Assembly: GCA_024697065.1 (NCBI GenBank)
Contig: JAILGE010000031.1
Span: 146,839 to 210,838 of the forward strand
Direction: 5' to 3'
Length of the DNA stretch: 64,000 bases
Source: Lachnospiraceae bacterium
GTDB lineage: Bacteria > Bacillota > Clostridia > Lachnospirales > Lachnospiraceae
The position numbers were made by a program, and so were the translations under genes. The notes under the pieces were generated by a model, which did no database searches, was not told the origin of the DNA, and worked only from the letters and a program-made list of their open reading frames with translations. Position 1 is the first letter of the stretch, and each line of letters begins with the position of its first letter. Shown here one piece after another: positions 17,247-28,400 of the stretch.

Positions 17247-19205
17247 ATGTTATTACAGGTAAGTAATTGCGATGTTTCCTACGGCGATCGTACTCTTATT
17301 AAGGATATTTCTTTTGAAGTAAGGAATACCGAGAAAATAGCGATCGTCGGGAGAAACGGATGCGGAAAGACAACATTTTTAAAACTCTTATCCGGAGAGA
17401 TTTTGCCGGATAAGAGGGATGGAAATGAACAGCCGAATATAGCAAAAGCCCCCGGTCTTAGTATAGGATGGCTTTCACAGATGACCTTTACGGATGACAG
17501 CGCCTGCCTTGGCGATGAGATCCGTAAAGTTTTTTTGCCTGTTATAGAGCTTAAAGCGAAGCTGGATGCGCTTTTGACCGAGCTTGACAAGTCGCCAGAC
17601 GAGAAAAAAGCCCGGGAGTACGCTACCCTTGAAGAGAGGTTTAATTATCTCGGCGGATATCGTTATGAGAAGGATTACGAGCTTGTATATGAACGCTTCG
17701 GATTTTCCAGAGAAGATGAGACGCGTCCTCTTTCCGAGTTTTCGGGAGGGCAGAGGACCAAGATAGCTTTTATCAAGCTCCTTCTTTCCAAGCCGGATAT
17801 CCTGATCCTGGATGAGCCCACCAACCACCTTGATATTTCTACCATAGGATGGCTTGAGGGGTATATCAGGGAATATCCCAGAGCAGTGATCGTGGTATCC
17901 CACGACAGACTGTTTCTTGACCGGGTGGCTGATGTGGTCTATGAGATCGAACATGAGAAGATGAGCCGCTATGTTGGCAATTACTCCGGTTTCGTAAAGC
18001 GCAAAAAGGATATCTACGATCAGCAAAAGAAAGCCTATGAGGCACAGCAAAAGGAGATCGCCAGACTTCAGGCTGTGGCAGACCGATTTATCCACAAAGC
18101 CACCAAAGCAACCATGGCCAAGAGCAAATTAAAAGCCATTGAGCATATGGACAAAATAGAAGCTCCCGAAGAGTTTGAGCTGAAGGCTTTCCATGCCCTT
18201 ACGGTTCCTTCGAAGGAAAGCGGTTTTGACGTGCTTGATACGGACAATCTCGGATTCGGCTACGATACCATCATCGGAAAGATCACCTGTTCCGTTAAAA
18301 AGGGACAAAAGGTCGGGATCATCGGTGGGAACGGTCTCGGGAAATCCACATTCTTAAAAACCCTTGCGGGAAAGCTCCCTTTGAAATCAGGCAAATTCAG
18401 ATTCGGACATGGAGTGGAACCGGGATATTTTGATCAGCAGATGGCACAATACGTCAGCGACAAGACTGTGCTTAATGACTTCTGGGATATATATCCATAT
18501 CTTACGGAGACGGAAGTGAGAAATATCCTCGGAGGATTTCTTTTTACCGGAGATGACGTATTTAAGGAAGTCAGTCTTTTATCCGGAGGAGAGAAAGTAA
18601 GGCTTGCTCTTGCAAAGATCTTTGAGACAAGACCAAACCTTCTTCTTTTGGATGAGCCCACCAATCATATGGATATAGTCGGTAAGGAAGCTCTTGAGCA
18701 GATGCTTAAGGATTATGAGGGCACGCTTATTTTCGTGACCCACGACAGATATCTGGTACGTGAAGTGGCGGATGCTCTCATTGTTTTTTCCGGGAATGGC
18801 ATAAAATGGTTTCCCTGGAATTACGAGGAATATGAGAGAAGTTTCGGAAGAGAAAAGCAGGAAGCCGCAAAGGATATCTGGAATATCGATAAGATATCTT
18901 CGGATAAAGATAAAGAAAAAGAAGACGTCTCATCCAAACCTGACAGGGAACAGGCAAAGCCTGTGATTAATGTGGGCAAGGAAAGATCGAGGATGGAGCG
19001 AAGGATCGCTAAGATCGAGAGCCTCCTTGCGGAAAACGACACAAAGAGGGCAGAACTTACCGCCGGACTCTCTGACCCTTCCGTATCAAGTGATTATGTG
19101 AAGCTTGGAGAGATACAAAAGGCTCTTGATGATCTGGATAAGAATGATGAAGATCTTATGAGTGAGTGGGAAAAGCTGTCGGAAGATCTGGAGAATCTCG
19201 GATAA
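17247..19205 (+). CDS. ABC-F family ATPase
   Basis: Two ABC domains: GRNGCGKTT/LSEFSGGQRTKIA and GGNGLGKST/LSGGEKVRLALA; no TMDs; coiled C-terminal extension. Confidence 0.95.
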   Translation: MLLQVSNCDVSYGDRTLIKDISFEVRNTEKIAIVGRNGCGKTTFLKLLSGEILPDKRDGNEQPNIAKAPGLSIGWLSQMTFTDDSACLGDEIRKVFLPVIELKAKLDALLTELDKSPDEKKAREYATLEERFNYLGGYRYEKDYELVYERFGFSREDETRPLSEFSGGQRTKIAFIKLLLSKPDILILDEPTNHLDISTIGWLEGYIREYPRAVIVVSHDRLFLDRVADVVYEIEHEKMSRYVGNYSGFVKRKKDIYDQQKKAYEAQQKEIARLQAVADRFIHKATKATMAKSKLKAIEHMDKIEAPEEFELKAFHALTVPSKESGFDVLDTDNLGFGYDTIIGKITCSVKKGQKVGIIGGNGLGKSTFLKTLAGKLPLKSGKFRFGHGVEPGYFDQQMAQYVSDKTVLNDFWDIYPYLTETEVRNILGGFLFTGDDVFKEVSLLSGGEKVRLALAKIFETRPNLLLLDEPTNHMDIVGKEALEQMLKDYEGTLIFVTHDRYLVREVADALIVFSGNGIKWFPWNYEEYERSFGREKQEAAKDIWNIDKISSDKDKEKEDVSSKPDREQAKPVINVGKERSRMERRIAKIESLLAENDTKRAELTAGLSDPSVSSDYVKLGEIQKALDDLDKNDEDLMSEWEKLSEDLENLG

Positions 19206-19234
19206 ATATCCGGAATAAAGATCAAAACAGACCG

Positions 19235-19286
19235 TCAGAGACAGAAGGTCTCTGATATGCAGACCGGGATAAAAAGGAGACTGTGA
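19235..19286 (+). promoter_or_regulatory. Hairpin plus 9-codon mini-ORF (MQTGIKRRL*) leader
   Basis: CAGAGAC AGAAG GTCTCTG hairpin; ATG 19257 to TGA 19284-19286, next ATG at 19288. Confidence 0.4.
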
Positions 19287-19287
19287 T

Positions 19288-19824
19288 ATGCAGACTAAAT
19301 TGAAAAATTGTGCGATAGCAGTGCTTGTTATTGATATTATAGGCCTGTTACTGGAGCTCATGGTTGTATTTACTCCGAATGTGATATTAAGTCAGGGATG
19401 GTTCCCGGGGGGCAGAGATATTGATGTGGCGGCCTTAGGCATTCCCTACGAAGTTTTACTCAGAGCCGTATTGAGCATTATTGCTGCGATATTTGCAATA
19501 AACGGTATTTCCAAAGACAGAAAAGTGATTGAATCTCAGTATGATTATCCTGTGCCCGGGGATGAGGCCGGTGATTCCGACGGAACGGTTGCGGATATCA
19601 TAGCCATAGTCCTGGTGATGGCTGTTATCTATGTATGTAACTGGGTATTCTCTATTTTAGGTTCTGTTGAGATGAGCAGGATAGGAGCCAAGGCTGCCGG
19701 AGATATGGCATTTCTGAGAAGTGTAACAGGCTTCATATGGGTCATACCGTCATGGGTTACATCACTGCTGATACTTGTCTGCGGTATTGATCTGGGCAGA
19801 AAAAAGGATCCGGCCGTGATCTGA
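19288..19824 (+). CDS. Membrane protein, unknown function (about 4 TM)
   Basis: Hydrophobic segments; RBS AAGGAGA. Confidence 0.7.
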   Translation: MQTKLKNCAIAVLVIDIIGLLLELMVVFTPNVILSQGWFPGGRDIDVAALGIPYEVLLRAVLSIIAAIFAINGISKDRKVIESQYDYPVPGDEAGDSDGTVADIIAIVLVMAVIYVCNWVFSILGSVEMSRIGAKAAGDMAFLRSVTGFIWVIPSWVTSLLILVCGIDLGRKKDPAVI

Positions 19825-19831
19825 TAAAAAG

Positions 19832-20980
19832 ATGAAAGAAATCTCGGATATTATCCCGGAAAAATCAATAAAATGTGTTCTTGCGGGTGCGGGTGAAAAT
19901 GTCGCATCATACGGATTCCAAAACGGTATGCAGGAACTGGACGGACTTGCAAGGGCGTGTGAATATGAGCCGGCAGGTGTTTTTGTCCAGCGTATCAACA
20001 GACCTAATCCGGCCACCTTCATAGGTTCCGGTAAGGTCATAGAGATAGCGGAATTCATAAAGGATAACGGTATAGGCACGGTGATATTTAACAATGCCTT
20101 ATCGCCTCTGCAGATATCCAGACTGTCGGATCTGTTGGACTGTCAGGTGTTGGACAGGACAGGTATCATTTTAGAGATCTTTGACAGAAGAGCAAAAACA
20201 TCTGAAGCCAGGATGCAGGTAGAGTACGCAAGACTGCAATATATGCTGCCAAGGCTGGAAGGCATGAGGAAGAATCTTTCAAGACAGGGCGGAACAGGTG
20301 GCTCCATGTCCAATAAGGGAGTGGGAGAAAAGCAGATCGAGCTTGATAAGAGACGGATCGGCAAGCGGATGGCCGTATTAAGAAAACGACTGTCAGAAGT
20401 TGAGAAGAACCGTTTGGTAATGAGAGGGAGAAGGGTAAAGAACGGTATAAAAACCGTTGCTCTCGTGGGATATACCAATGCGGGGAAGTCCACTCTGCTC
20501 AATACGCTTATAACGCGCTACGGTAACGGAGATAAGGTTTATGCCGAAGATAAGCTTTTTGCCACCCTCGATACTACGGTGAGAAATCTTCGCTTCCAGG
20601 ATAAGGACGATCCGGGAAAATATGCGGAAGTGTTGGTCTCCGACACTGTAGGATTTATCAATGATATACCCCATGATCTCATCAAGGCTTTCAGATCCAC
20701 ACTGGAAGAGGCGGCTCTTGCGGATCTTATCATCAATGTGGTGGATGCTTCGGATGAACATCATGATATGCATATCGAAGTTACAAAGCAGACCCTTACC
20801 GAAATAGGTGCGGGAGCTGTTCCCGTGATAACCGTTATGAACAAATGTGATATTACGGTTTTGGATACGGACAGGGATATAGTAACGGGAGAAAAAGACA
20901 GGACCGTTTTTGTAAGTGCCCGGACAGGAGAGGGCATAGACCGACTCACGGATCTGATAAAGGCGGAAGTGTGTTCATGA
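19832..20980 (+). CDS. hflX: GTPase HflX
   Basis: GPGE-like N-domain, GGxGGSMSNKGVGEKQIELDKR, GYTNAGKSTLLN. Confidence 0.93.
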   Translation: MKEISDIIPEKSIKCVLAGAGENVASYGFQNGMQELDGLARACEYEPAGVFVQRINRPNPATFIGSGKVIEIAEFIKDNGIGTVIFNNALSPLQISRLSDLLDCQVLDRTGIILEIFDRRAKTSEARMQVEYARLQYMLPRLEGMRKNLSRQGGTGGSMSNKGVGEKQIELDKRRIGKRMAVLRKRLSEVEKNRLVMRGRRVKNGIKTVALVGYTNAGKSTLLNTLITRYGNGDKVYAEDKLFATLDTTVRNLRFQDKDDPGKYAEVLVSDTVGFINDIPHDLIKAFRSTLEEAALADLIINVVDASDEHHDMHIEVTKQTLTEIGAGAVPVITVMNKCDITVLDTDRDIVTGEKDRTVFVSARTGEGIDRLTDLIKAEVCS

Positions 20981-21666
20981 GGATCAGGAAGATAAAAACA
21001 GTAAAGGATCTTATAGGAGTTGTTAATGAGGCGGGATTTCTGCCTTTTTTCTGTTCCAGCGTCGAAGGTTTTTCACTTGAAGATCATGTATCGGATTCTG
21101 CATGGTACAGAGGAAGCGTTCACGGCAGAGTAATATGGGATGCATGGGAATGGAAGGGGGAAGTGTTAAGGAGCCGGGAACTCATTTACGGTAAGTTCTT
21201 TGGCGGGAAAGCCGGCTTTATTAGCAAAGAGTGGTTCCCCGATTTTTGCAATTACAGACGTGACGGGTATGATTTTGATGCCAGATTTGAAGACGGACTT
21301 GCTAATTACAAGGATAAGGGCGTGGCGGATTACCTGGAAGAAAACGGTGCTGCCCTCACAAGAAAGATAAAAGATGATCTGAATTACAAAAAGGGCGGAA
21401 ATAAAGGATTTGAAACAGTCATAACAAGACTTCAGATGCAGACATATGTAGTGCCTGTGAATTATGAATACAGCGTCAGAAAATCGGGACAGGAGTTCGG
21501 ATGGGGAAACTGCAGATATGATCTGGCGGAAAAGTATTGGGGGAAGAAGCTTTGTACCTCTGCTTACAAAAGAGATCCGGATGAGTCCCTTGAGCTGATG
21601 ATCCGACACCTGGGAAAAATACTGCCGAATGTCGGTGAGGAGGAGATCGGAAGATTCCTGAAATAG
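20977..21666 (+). CDS. AlkZ-related (HTH_42-like) protein
   Basis: Recalled similarity to AlkZ-related proteins (WYRGSVHGRVIWDAWEWKGEV...SKEWFPDFCNYRRDGYDFDARFEDG). Confidence 0.6.
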   Translation: MRIRKIKTVKDLIGVVNEAGFLPFFCSSVEGFSLEDHVSDSAWYRGSVHGRVIWDAWEWKGEVLRSRELIYGKFFGGKAGFISKEWFPDFCNYRRDGYDFDARFEDGLANYKDKGVADYLEENGAALTRKIKDDLNYKKGGNKGFETVITRLQMQTYVVPVNYEYSVRKSGQEFGWGNCRYDLAEKYWGKKLCTSAYKRDPDESLELMIRHLGKILPNVGEEEIGRFLK

Positions 21667-21751
21667 GATACGGCAGGCGGGACGCAGGAAATGCTGCGAT
21701 CGCAGATGCAGACCGGGGACCGGGATAAATGACAGATAAGTGATAAAAAGA

Positions 21752-21786
21752 AAACCCGCAGATCCAAAAGATCTGCGGGTTTGTGT
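21752..21786. terminator. Bidirectional terminator between AlkZ-related CDS and tRNA-Trp
   Basis: ACCCGCAGATC CAAAA GATCTGCGGGT with A/T tracts on both sides. Confidence 0.85.
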
Positions 21787-21792
21787 TTTAAG

Positions 21793-21863
21793 CAGGGGCA
21801 GAAGGAGTCGAACCCTCTTTAGCGGTTTTGGAGACCGACGTTAAACCGTTTAACTATGCCCCT
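21793..21863 (-). tRNA. tRNA-Trp (anticodon CCA)
   Basis: Minus strand AGGGGCA TA GTTAAACGGTTTAAC..CTCCAAA..GAGGGTTCGACTCCTTC TGCCCCT G; 3' CCA not encoded. Confidence 0.9.
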
Positions 21864-22028
21864 AAAAATCAGCACCGTTGTATGATATTGTATAATCCGC
21901 TTGTTGTCAAGATGGAACATTCACTTATGTCCCTGTATTTATGCATCAGTCCTCATGCGGCAGTTTTATCTGCCCCCATTATCTGATAAAATATTAATGT
22001 TTAACAGCTTTTCGGAGGCCGTGCATCC

Positions 22029-24824
22029 ATGAATGCCATTTATTCGATTATTCTTCTGATATTTGCTCTGTTCCTCATATTCTCGATGATAAAGATCAAT
22101 ACTTCCGAATCATCGGAAATAATAAGAGGGATGAATTTTGTCGGAGTGTCTGCGGCTGTGGTACTGCTTGCGGCGATAGCAGGCAGCGTGACAGGCGGAA
22201 GCGGTGTGGTGCAGGCTGTGGTTTTGATGGAAAGCGTCGGGGCTTCTTTCTTTGTTGTTACCCTAGCGTTCTTTTCCATAAGATCCTGCGGTGTCAATAT
22301 TCCGAGAGCTTTTTCGATCCCTTTGGTCATGTATATGCTCCTTCACAGCATAGGAGTTTTTCTTCCCGAAGTCTTTGGAATGCATTTCATTACTGCTGTT
22401 CCTTCGGATTCGTTTTTCGGATACAGGACGGAATTAAGTGTTTTCTATTACATCGATCTTTGTTTCTTTATACTCATAGGTTTTCTGGGATTCTACATCA
22501 CGTTTTTAAATTACAGGAATTCACTTGCGGATACGAACCCGGGAAGCGGGCTGATGGCATGGATCAATCTCCTTCCGGTGCTTGGCAGCATACCTGCGAT
22601 CCTGCCGATTAATCTTGGCTACGAAGTAATGCCTGCGGTGGTCATCTTCTGCTGGGCAGTGATGTTCATAATAGTCTATCGCTACAGGATGTTTGACTCC
22701 ATGAAGATGGCGAGGGATGACATCATAGAGACAATAGAGGATGGCTTCATCGTTATCGATGCCAATGACAGGATACTTTTCAGGAATGAGAAGGCAGGTG
22801 CTATTTTCCCGCAGCTGAATTACGAGGCAACCCAGGAAGATGTTATCAAGCGCCTTAAGAGTAATGACAAGAAGGAGCTGGAAAAGGAAGGCAGGATCTA
22901 TCAGATATCGCTTGTTCCTTTTTATGACATAAAGACCTTCAAAGGGACCACCATCTGGATCAATGATAAGACGGAAGAACATGAGTTCACACAGCGGCTT
23001 ATAGACTTAAGGGATGAGGCGCAAAAAGCCAATAAGGCAAAGTCGGTATTCCTTGCGAATATGAGTCATGAGATCCGTACTCCAATGAATGCCATCATAG
23101 GAATGACAGAGCTGATATTGAATGACAATATCAACAGCAAGGTTGAAGAAAATGCCAACAACATCAGAAATGCGGCCAATACGCTCCTGTCACTCATTAA
23201 CGGTATCCTTGACTTTTCCAAGATAGAGACGGGAAAAATGGAGAGTACCGAATCCGAATACAACCTGGGAATGGTGCTTAAGGAAATATGCAACATGACA
23301 GGACTTAAGCTGGTGGACAAAAACGTCGAGCTTATCGTTCATGTGGATGAGACCATCCCGGTTACCTTTCTCGGCGATGAGACGCATATCAGACAGATAT
23401 ATACAAATATACTTTCCAATGCCGTTAAATACACCAGGAGAGGTTATATCAGACTGAATGTATCGTGGGAAAAGCTGGATAACGAGGCACATGTAATGGT
23501 TTCCATAGAGGATACCGGATGCGGTATAAGACAGGAGAGTATACCCACTCTGTTCGAAAGCTTCCAGCGGGCGGATATGATAAAGAACAGGACAGTAGAA
23601 GGTACGGGCCTGGGACTTGCCATATGTAAGAGACTGGTGGAATCTATGGGCGGCGAGATCGGAGTGAGGAGCACCTATGGTATAGGCAGTGTTTTCTCTT
23701 TTGATTACATGCAAAAGATCGCGGATGAGACACCCCTCGGTAACTACGATTATATAGAGCTTCCCGTGGATAAGGATCATGAGAAGAAATCATTTATCGC
23801 ACCTCTTGCCCGCATACTTGTGGTAGATGATAATATCACAAATATCAAAGTGGCACAGGGAATACTCGCCATGTATCAGGTAAGAGTGGATACGGCTCTT
23901 TCGGGAAAAGAATGTCTGGAAAAAGTGGCAAGAAACAATTATCACATGATCCTCATGGACCAGATGATGCCCGAGATGGACGGTATCGAGACCACCAGGA
24001 TGATAAGGAGCGATCCCGACTCAAGGGTAAGGAACATGAATGTCATAGCGCTTACGGCCAATGCCATAAGCGGTACGCGTGAGATGTTTTTGCAAAACGG
24101 CTTTCAGGAATATATCTCCAAGCCCATAGCATTATCCGCCATGGAGGATGTGCTCAAGAAATTCCTCCCGCCCGAGATAATCCATTACGTTGATGTGGAT
24201 GTGAAGGATAACGGTTATGGGAATTTTGATATCTCTCTTCCGGGTATCGATACGGAGACGGGATTGCGCAATTATGGAAATGATACCTCAAGATATCTCC
24301 AGATACTCAGATTCATACTTGATGACGGCCCGGCTCACGTGGAGCGCATCCGTACATGCATTGAGGAAAAGAATTATAAACAATATGTTTTCGAGGTTCA
24401 TGCCCTCAAAGGTCTCATGGCAGGTATCGGAGCAAAGCAGCTTGCGGAATTTGCCAAACTTCAGGAGATGGCAGGAAGGGAAGGCAGGAAGGATGAGATC
24501 ACAAACGAAGGAAAACTTCTGGCAGATCAATACGAAGAGATACTGGCGGTGATAGATAAGGTGCTCAGCGGTGCGGGGCTTCTTCAGGAGGAAAAGGCGG
24601 AATTGAAAAAAGAGCCTTTATCCTGGGATGAATTCCTAAGCCAGCTCCGTTCCCTTCAGGGCAGCCTGGACATGTTAGAGCAGTCTGAGGCGGCAAGAAA
24701 GGTAGACAATCTTTTAACCTATCCTCTTGAAGACGGTATCAGACAACAACTCCAGGAAGTAAGAAAAGCTATAGGAAGCTTCGATTATGATGAGGCATCA
24801 GAGATGCTGAATCTTATGATGTAA
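22029..24824 (+). CDS. Hybrid sensor histidine kinase: 7TM-like N-term, HisKA/HATPase, REC, Hpt
   Basis: SHEIRTPMNAIIGMTEL; GTGLGLAICKRLVESMGG; MILMDQMMPEMDGIETT; HALKGLMAGIG Hpt. Confidence 0.95.
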   Translation: MNAIYSIILLIFALFLIFSMIKINTSESSEIIRGMNFVGVSAAVVLLAAIAGSVTGGSGVVQAVVLMESVGASFFVVTLAFFSIRSCGVNIPRAFSIPLVMYMLLHSIGVFLPEVFGMHFITAVPSDSFFGYRTELSVFYYIDLCFFILIGFLGFYITFLNYRNSLADTNPGSGLMAWINLLPVLGSIPAILPINLGYEVMPAVVIFCWAVMFIIVYRYRMFDSMKMARDDIIETIEDGFIVIDANDRILFRNEKAGAIFPQLNYEATQEDVIKRLKSNDKKELEKEGRIYQISLVPFYDIKTFKGTTIWINDKTEEHEFTQRLIDLRDEAQKANKAKSVFLANMSHEIRTPMNAIIGMTELILNDNINSKVEENANNIRNAANTLLSLINGILDFSKIETGKMESTESEYNLGMVLKEICNMTGLKLVDKNVELIVHVDETIPVTFLGDETHIRQIYTNILSNAVKYTRRGYIRLNVSWEKLDNEAHVMVSIEDTGCGIRQESIPTLFESFQRADMIKNRTVEGTGLGLAICKRLVESMGGEIGVRSTYGIGSVFSFDYMQKIADETPLGNYDYIELPVDKDHEKKSFIAPLARILVVDDNITNIKVAQGILAMYQVRVDTALSGKECLEKVARNNYHMILMDQMMPEMDGIETTRMIRSDPDSRVRNMNVIALTANAISGTREMFLQNGFQEYISKPIALSAMEDVLKKFLPPEIIHYVDVDVKDNGYGNFDISLPGIDTETGLRNYGNDTSRYLQILRFILDDGPAHVERIRTCIEEKNYKQYVFEVHALKGLMAGIGAKQLAEFAKLQEMAGREGRKDEITNEGKLLADQYEEILAVIDKVLSGAGLLQEEKAELKKEPLSWDEFLSQLRSLQGSLDMLEQSEAARKVDNLLTYPLEDGIRQQLQEVRKAIGSFDYDEASEMLNLMM

Positions 24825-24849
24825 AGGAAAGCAAAGCGGAGGTGAGAGT

Positions 24850-25326
24850 ATGGATAATATCGGCAACAAGGAAGGTATCCGTGAGATAATCGGGAAATAC
24901 AGGGCGGATGTTACTGAGATGACCAGATATCTGGGCTGGCTTGAGAGCAAGAGATCGGAGTCGCTTTCCAGTTCATATGATCCTGCGGACGGCAGGGGAG
25001 AAACCATCACATTCCCCGTATATGACGGAACGCTGATGAATTTCGTCAGGTCGGCGGAAAAAACAGGCCTTATTGACAGGAATTACGTCTATACATACAG
25101 AAAGTACCGGATACTTACGGTGGCAGATGAGCTCAGGTTCATCGAGAATGCCCAGATCACCGATATGAAGACTCTTGCCGACATTCTTTCGTCATATATC
25201 GTAAGGGGCAGGACCAAGGGCACTGTATGGCCGGAAGGAGTGAGCAACGGAGTCTATCATGCAGTGATATCGAAGATGAAGGAACTGATCGAATTCTGGA
25301 CAACTCCCTTCGGAGAAGGAAAATAG
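24850..25326 (+). CDS. Hypothetical protein (DUF6508-like, tentative)
   Basis: 158 aa with RGRTKGTVWPEGVSNGVYHAVISKMKEL near the C-terminus. Confidence 0.55.
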   Translation: MDNIGNKEGIREIIGKYRADVTEMTRYLGWLESKRSESLSSSYDPADGRGETITFPVYDGTLMNFVRSAEKTGLIDRNYVYTYRKYRILTVADELRFIENAQITDMKTLADILSSYIVRGRTKGTVWPEGVSNGVYHAVISKMKELIEFWTTPFGEGK

Positions 25327-25434
25327 GAAAAAGAAAAGGGTTTATGGTATAATATACTACGTTGTTTTCGAGAAGAAATTCAATATTATTTTTTATATGT
25401 TTAATGTCGGTAATCCGGCGGAAAGGGTTTAAAA

Positions 25435-28400
25435 GTGGGAAACGTAAGGCGTATCTATGTGGCGAAGAAACCGGAGTATGCGGTTAAGTCTTCAGAGTTA
25501 AAAGAGGAGATCACAGGTTACCTCGGTATCAACGGAGTTGAATCGTTACGGATCTACAGCCGCTATGATGTTGAAAATGTTTCGGATCAGGTATTTGAGA
25601 GAGCATGCAGAAAAGTGTTCTCCGAGCCTCCTGTTGATGAACTGTACCTTGAGAAGATCGATATACCCGAAGGCGCAAGAGTGTTCGGTGTAGAATATCT
25701 TCCCGGACAGTACGATCAGAGAGCGGACTCTGCAGAGCAGTGCATACGTTTCCTTAAAGAGGACGAGCAGCCCGTGGTCAAGACTGCAAAGACCTATGTT
25801 ATCTGCGGAAATATAACAGACGAAGAATTTGCAAGGATCAAGGCACATTGCATCAATCCCGTTGATTCAAGAGAGACCGGGATGGAGAAGCCGGATACTC
25901 TTATAAGCGAATATGATGAACCTGCGGATGTTAAGATCTTCGACGGCTTCAGAGATATGTCGGAAGACGATCTTAAGGCTCTTTACGATTCCCTCGGACT
26001 CGCGATGACTTTCAAGGATTTCCTTCACATTAGGAACTACTTTAAGGATGAAGAAAACAGGGATCCTTCCATGACGGAGATCCGCGTGCTCGATACATAC
26101 TGGTCGGATCACTGCAGACATACTACTTTTGCAACAGAGCTTAAAAATGTCCAGTTCGAGGAGGGATATTACAGAACTCCTCTTGAGACTACGTATCTCA
26201 GCTACCTTGATACCCGCAAGGATATTTACGGAGACAGAAAGGATAAATTCGTCTGCCTCATGGATCTTGCGCTTATCGCCATGAAGAAGCTTAAGAAGGA
26301 CGGCGTTCTTACGGATATGGAAGTATCCGATGAGATAAATGCATGTTCCATCATCGTGCCGGTAGAGATCGATCCGGGAGATGGCGGAGAAAAGTATACA
26401 GAAGAATGGCTTATAAATTTCAAGAATGAGACACATAACCATCCTACGGAGATAGAGCCTTTCGGTGGAGCTGCCACATGTCTTGGCGGTGCCATCAGAG
26501 ATCCTCTTTCGGGAAGAACTTATGTTTATCAGGCTATGCGTATCACGGGTGCAGCTGATCCTACGGTCCCCGTTGCGGATACATTAAAGGGTAAGCTTCC
26601 TCAGATGAAGCTGGTACGCGGTGCTGCCGGCGGATACTCATCCTACGGTAACCAGATCGGTCTTGCCACAGGTCTTGTAAAGGAGATCTATCACCCCAAT
26701 TATGTGGCAAAGAGAATGGAGATCGGTGCTGTTATGGGTGCTGCTCCCAGAAAGGACGTTAAGCGTCTTAACTCAGATCCCGGAGATATCATCATCCTTC
26801 TCGGCGGAAGAACGGGAAGAGACGGATGCGGCGGAGCTACGGGTGCTTCCAAGGCTCATACCGAGAAGTCCATTTCCGTTTGCGGAGCTGAGGTTCAGAA
26901 GGGTAATCCGCCTACAGAGAGAAAGCTTCAGAGACTTTTCAGAAGACCTGAAGTAAGCTCTCTTATCAAGAAATGCAATGACTTCGGTGCCGGCGGTGTA
27001 TCCGTTGCCATCGGTGAGCTTGCACCCGGACTGCAGGTGGATCTCGATAAAGTTACAAAGAAGTATGCCGGACTTGACGGTACAGAACTTGCAATATCCG
27101 AGTCCCAGGAACGTATGGCGGTAGTCATCGATCCCAAGGATGAAGAAGCATTCATGAAATATGCGGCTGAAGAGAATCTGGAAGCAACAAAGGTTGCGGT
27201 GGTTACCGAAGAACCCAGACTTGTTCTCAATTGGAGAGGTAAGGATATCGTAAATCTTTCACGTGCTTTCCTTGACACCAACGGTGCTCACCAGGAGACT
27301 TCGGTCAAAGTCGACATTCCTTCCAAAGAGGATAATTATCTTGAGAAGATCGCCATCAGTGAAGTTAAAGAGGATCTCGATAAGAATGATGTAAAGGCTG
27401 CATGGCTCCATACTTTATCCGATCTCAATGTCTGCTCCCAGAAGGGACTGGTTGAGATGTTTGATGCATCAATCGGATCGGCTTCGGTATATATGCCTTA
27501 CGGTGGAAAGTATCAGCTTACCGAGACACAGACCATGGCTGCCAAGCTTCCTTTGAGCGGCCTTCATACATCCGATACCGTTACTCTTATGAGTTACGGA
27601 TTTGATCCGTATCTGTCGTCCTGGAGCCCTTATCATGGCGCGATCTATTCCGTGCTTACATCGGTATCCAAGATTGTTGCAGCCGGTGGAGATTATAAGA
27701 AAGTTCACTTTACATTCCAGGAATACTTCCGCAGGATGAGTGAGGATCCGGAGAGATGGAGCGAGCCTTTTGCCGCATTGCTCGGTGCTTACGATGCACA
27801 GCTTGGCTTTGGCCTCGCATCCATAGGCGGTAAGGATTCGATGTCCGGAACATTTAATAATATAGATGTTCCTCCCACACTTGTTTCCTTTGCTGTAGAT
27901 GTGGCAAAGCAGGATGACATAATAACACCGGAATTCAAGAAGGCCGGTGATAAGCTTGTGGTATTTACCGTACCCAAGGATGAATTCGACATCCCTGTTT
28001 ACAGAGAAGTAATGGAGATGTATGACGAGGTTGCGGAGCTCATTGCTTCCGGCAAGGTGAAGGCCGCATATGTTCTTGATGCTTACGGACTTCCCGCAGC
28101 ACTTTCCAAGATGGGATTCGGTAACGGCCTTGGTGCAAAATTATATGATGAGCTTGATGCGGATGAGATATTTGCGGATCGTATCGGTGAGATCGTTCTG
28201 GAAATGGATAATGCATCCGAAGATGATTTCAGATCCGATGTGATCATAGCAGGTGAGGTTACGGACTGTGATTTCGTGATCGGTGATGTGAAGATCTCTC
28301 AGAGCGAAGCTCTTGATTCATGGAAGAAGAAGCTGGATAAAGTTTATCCTTACACAGCTGTAAAGGGTGACCGCAAGGTTGATATGCCTGTATATAATGC

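Noticed and set aside
17247-19205. ABC-F as an antibiotic-resistance determinant
   Set aside because: Sequence looks like a generic housekeeping ABC-F; no feature readable here distinguishes a resistance subtype
23190-23780. 196-aa minus-strand ORF
   Set aside because: Entirely antisense to the histidine kinase core; no domain
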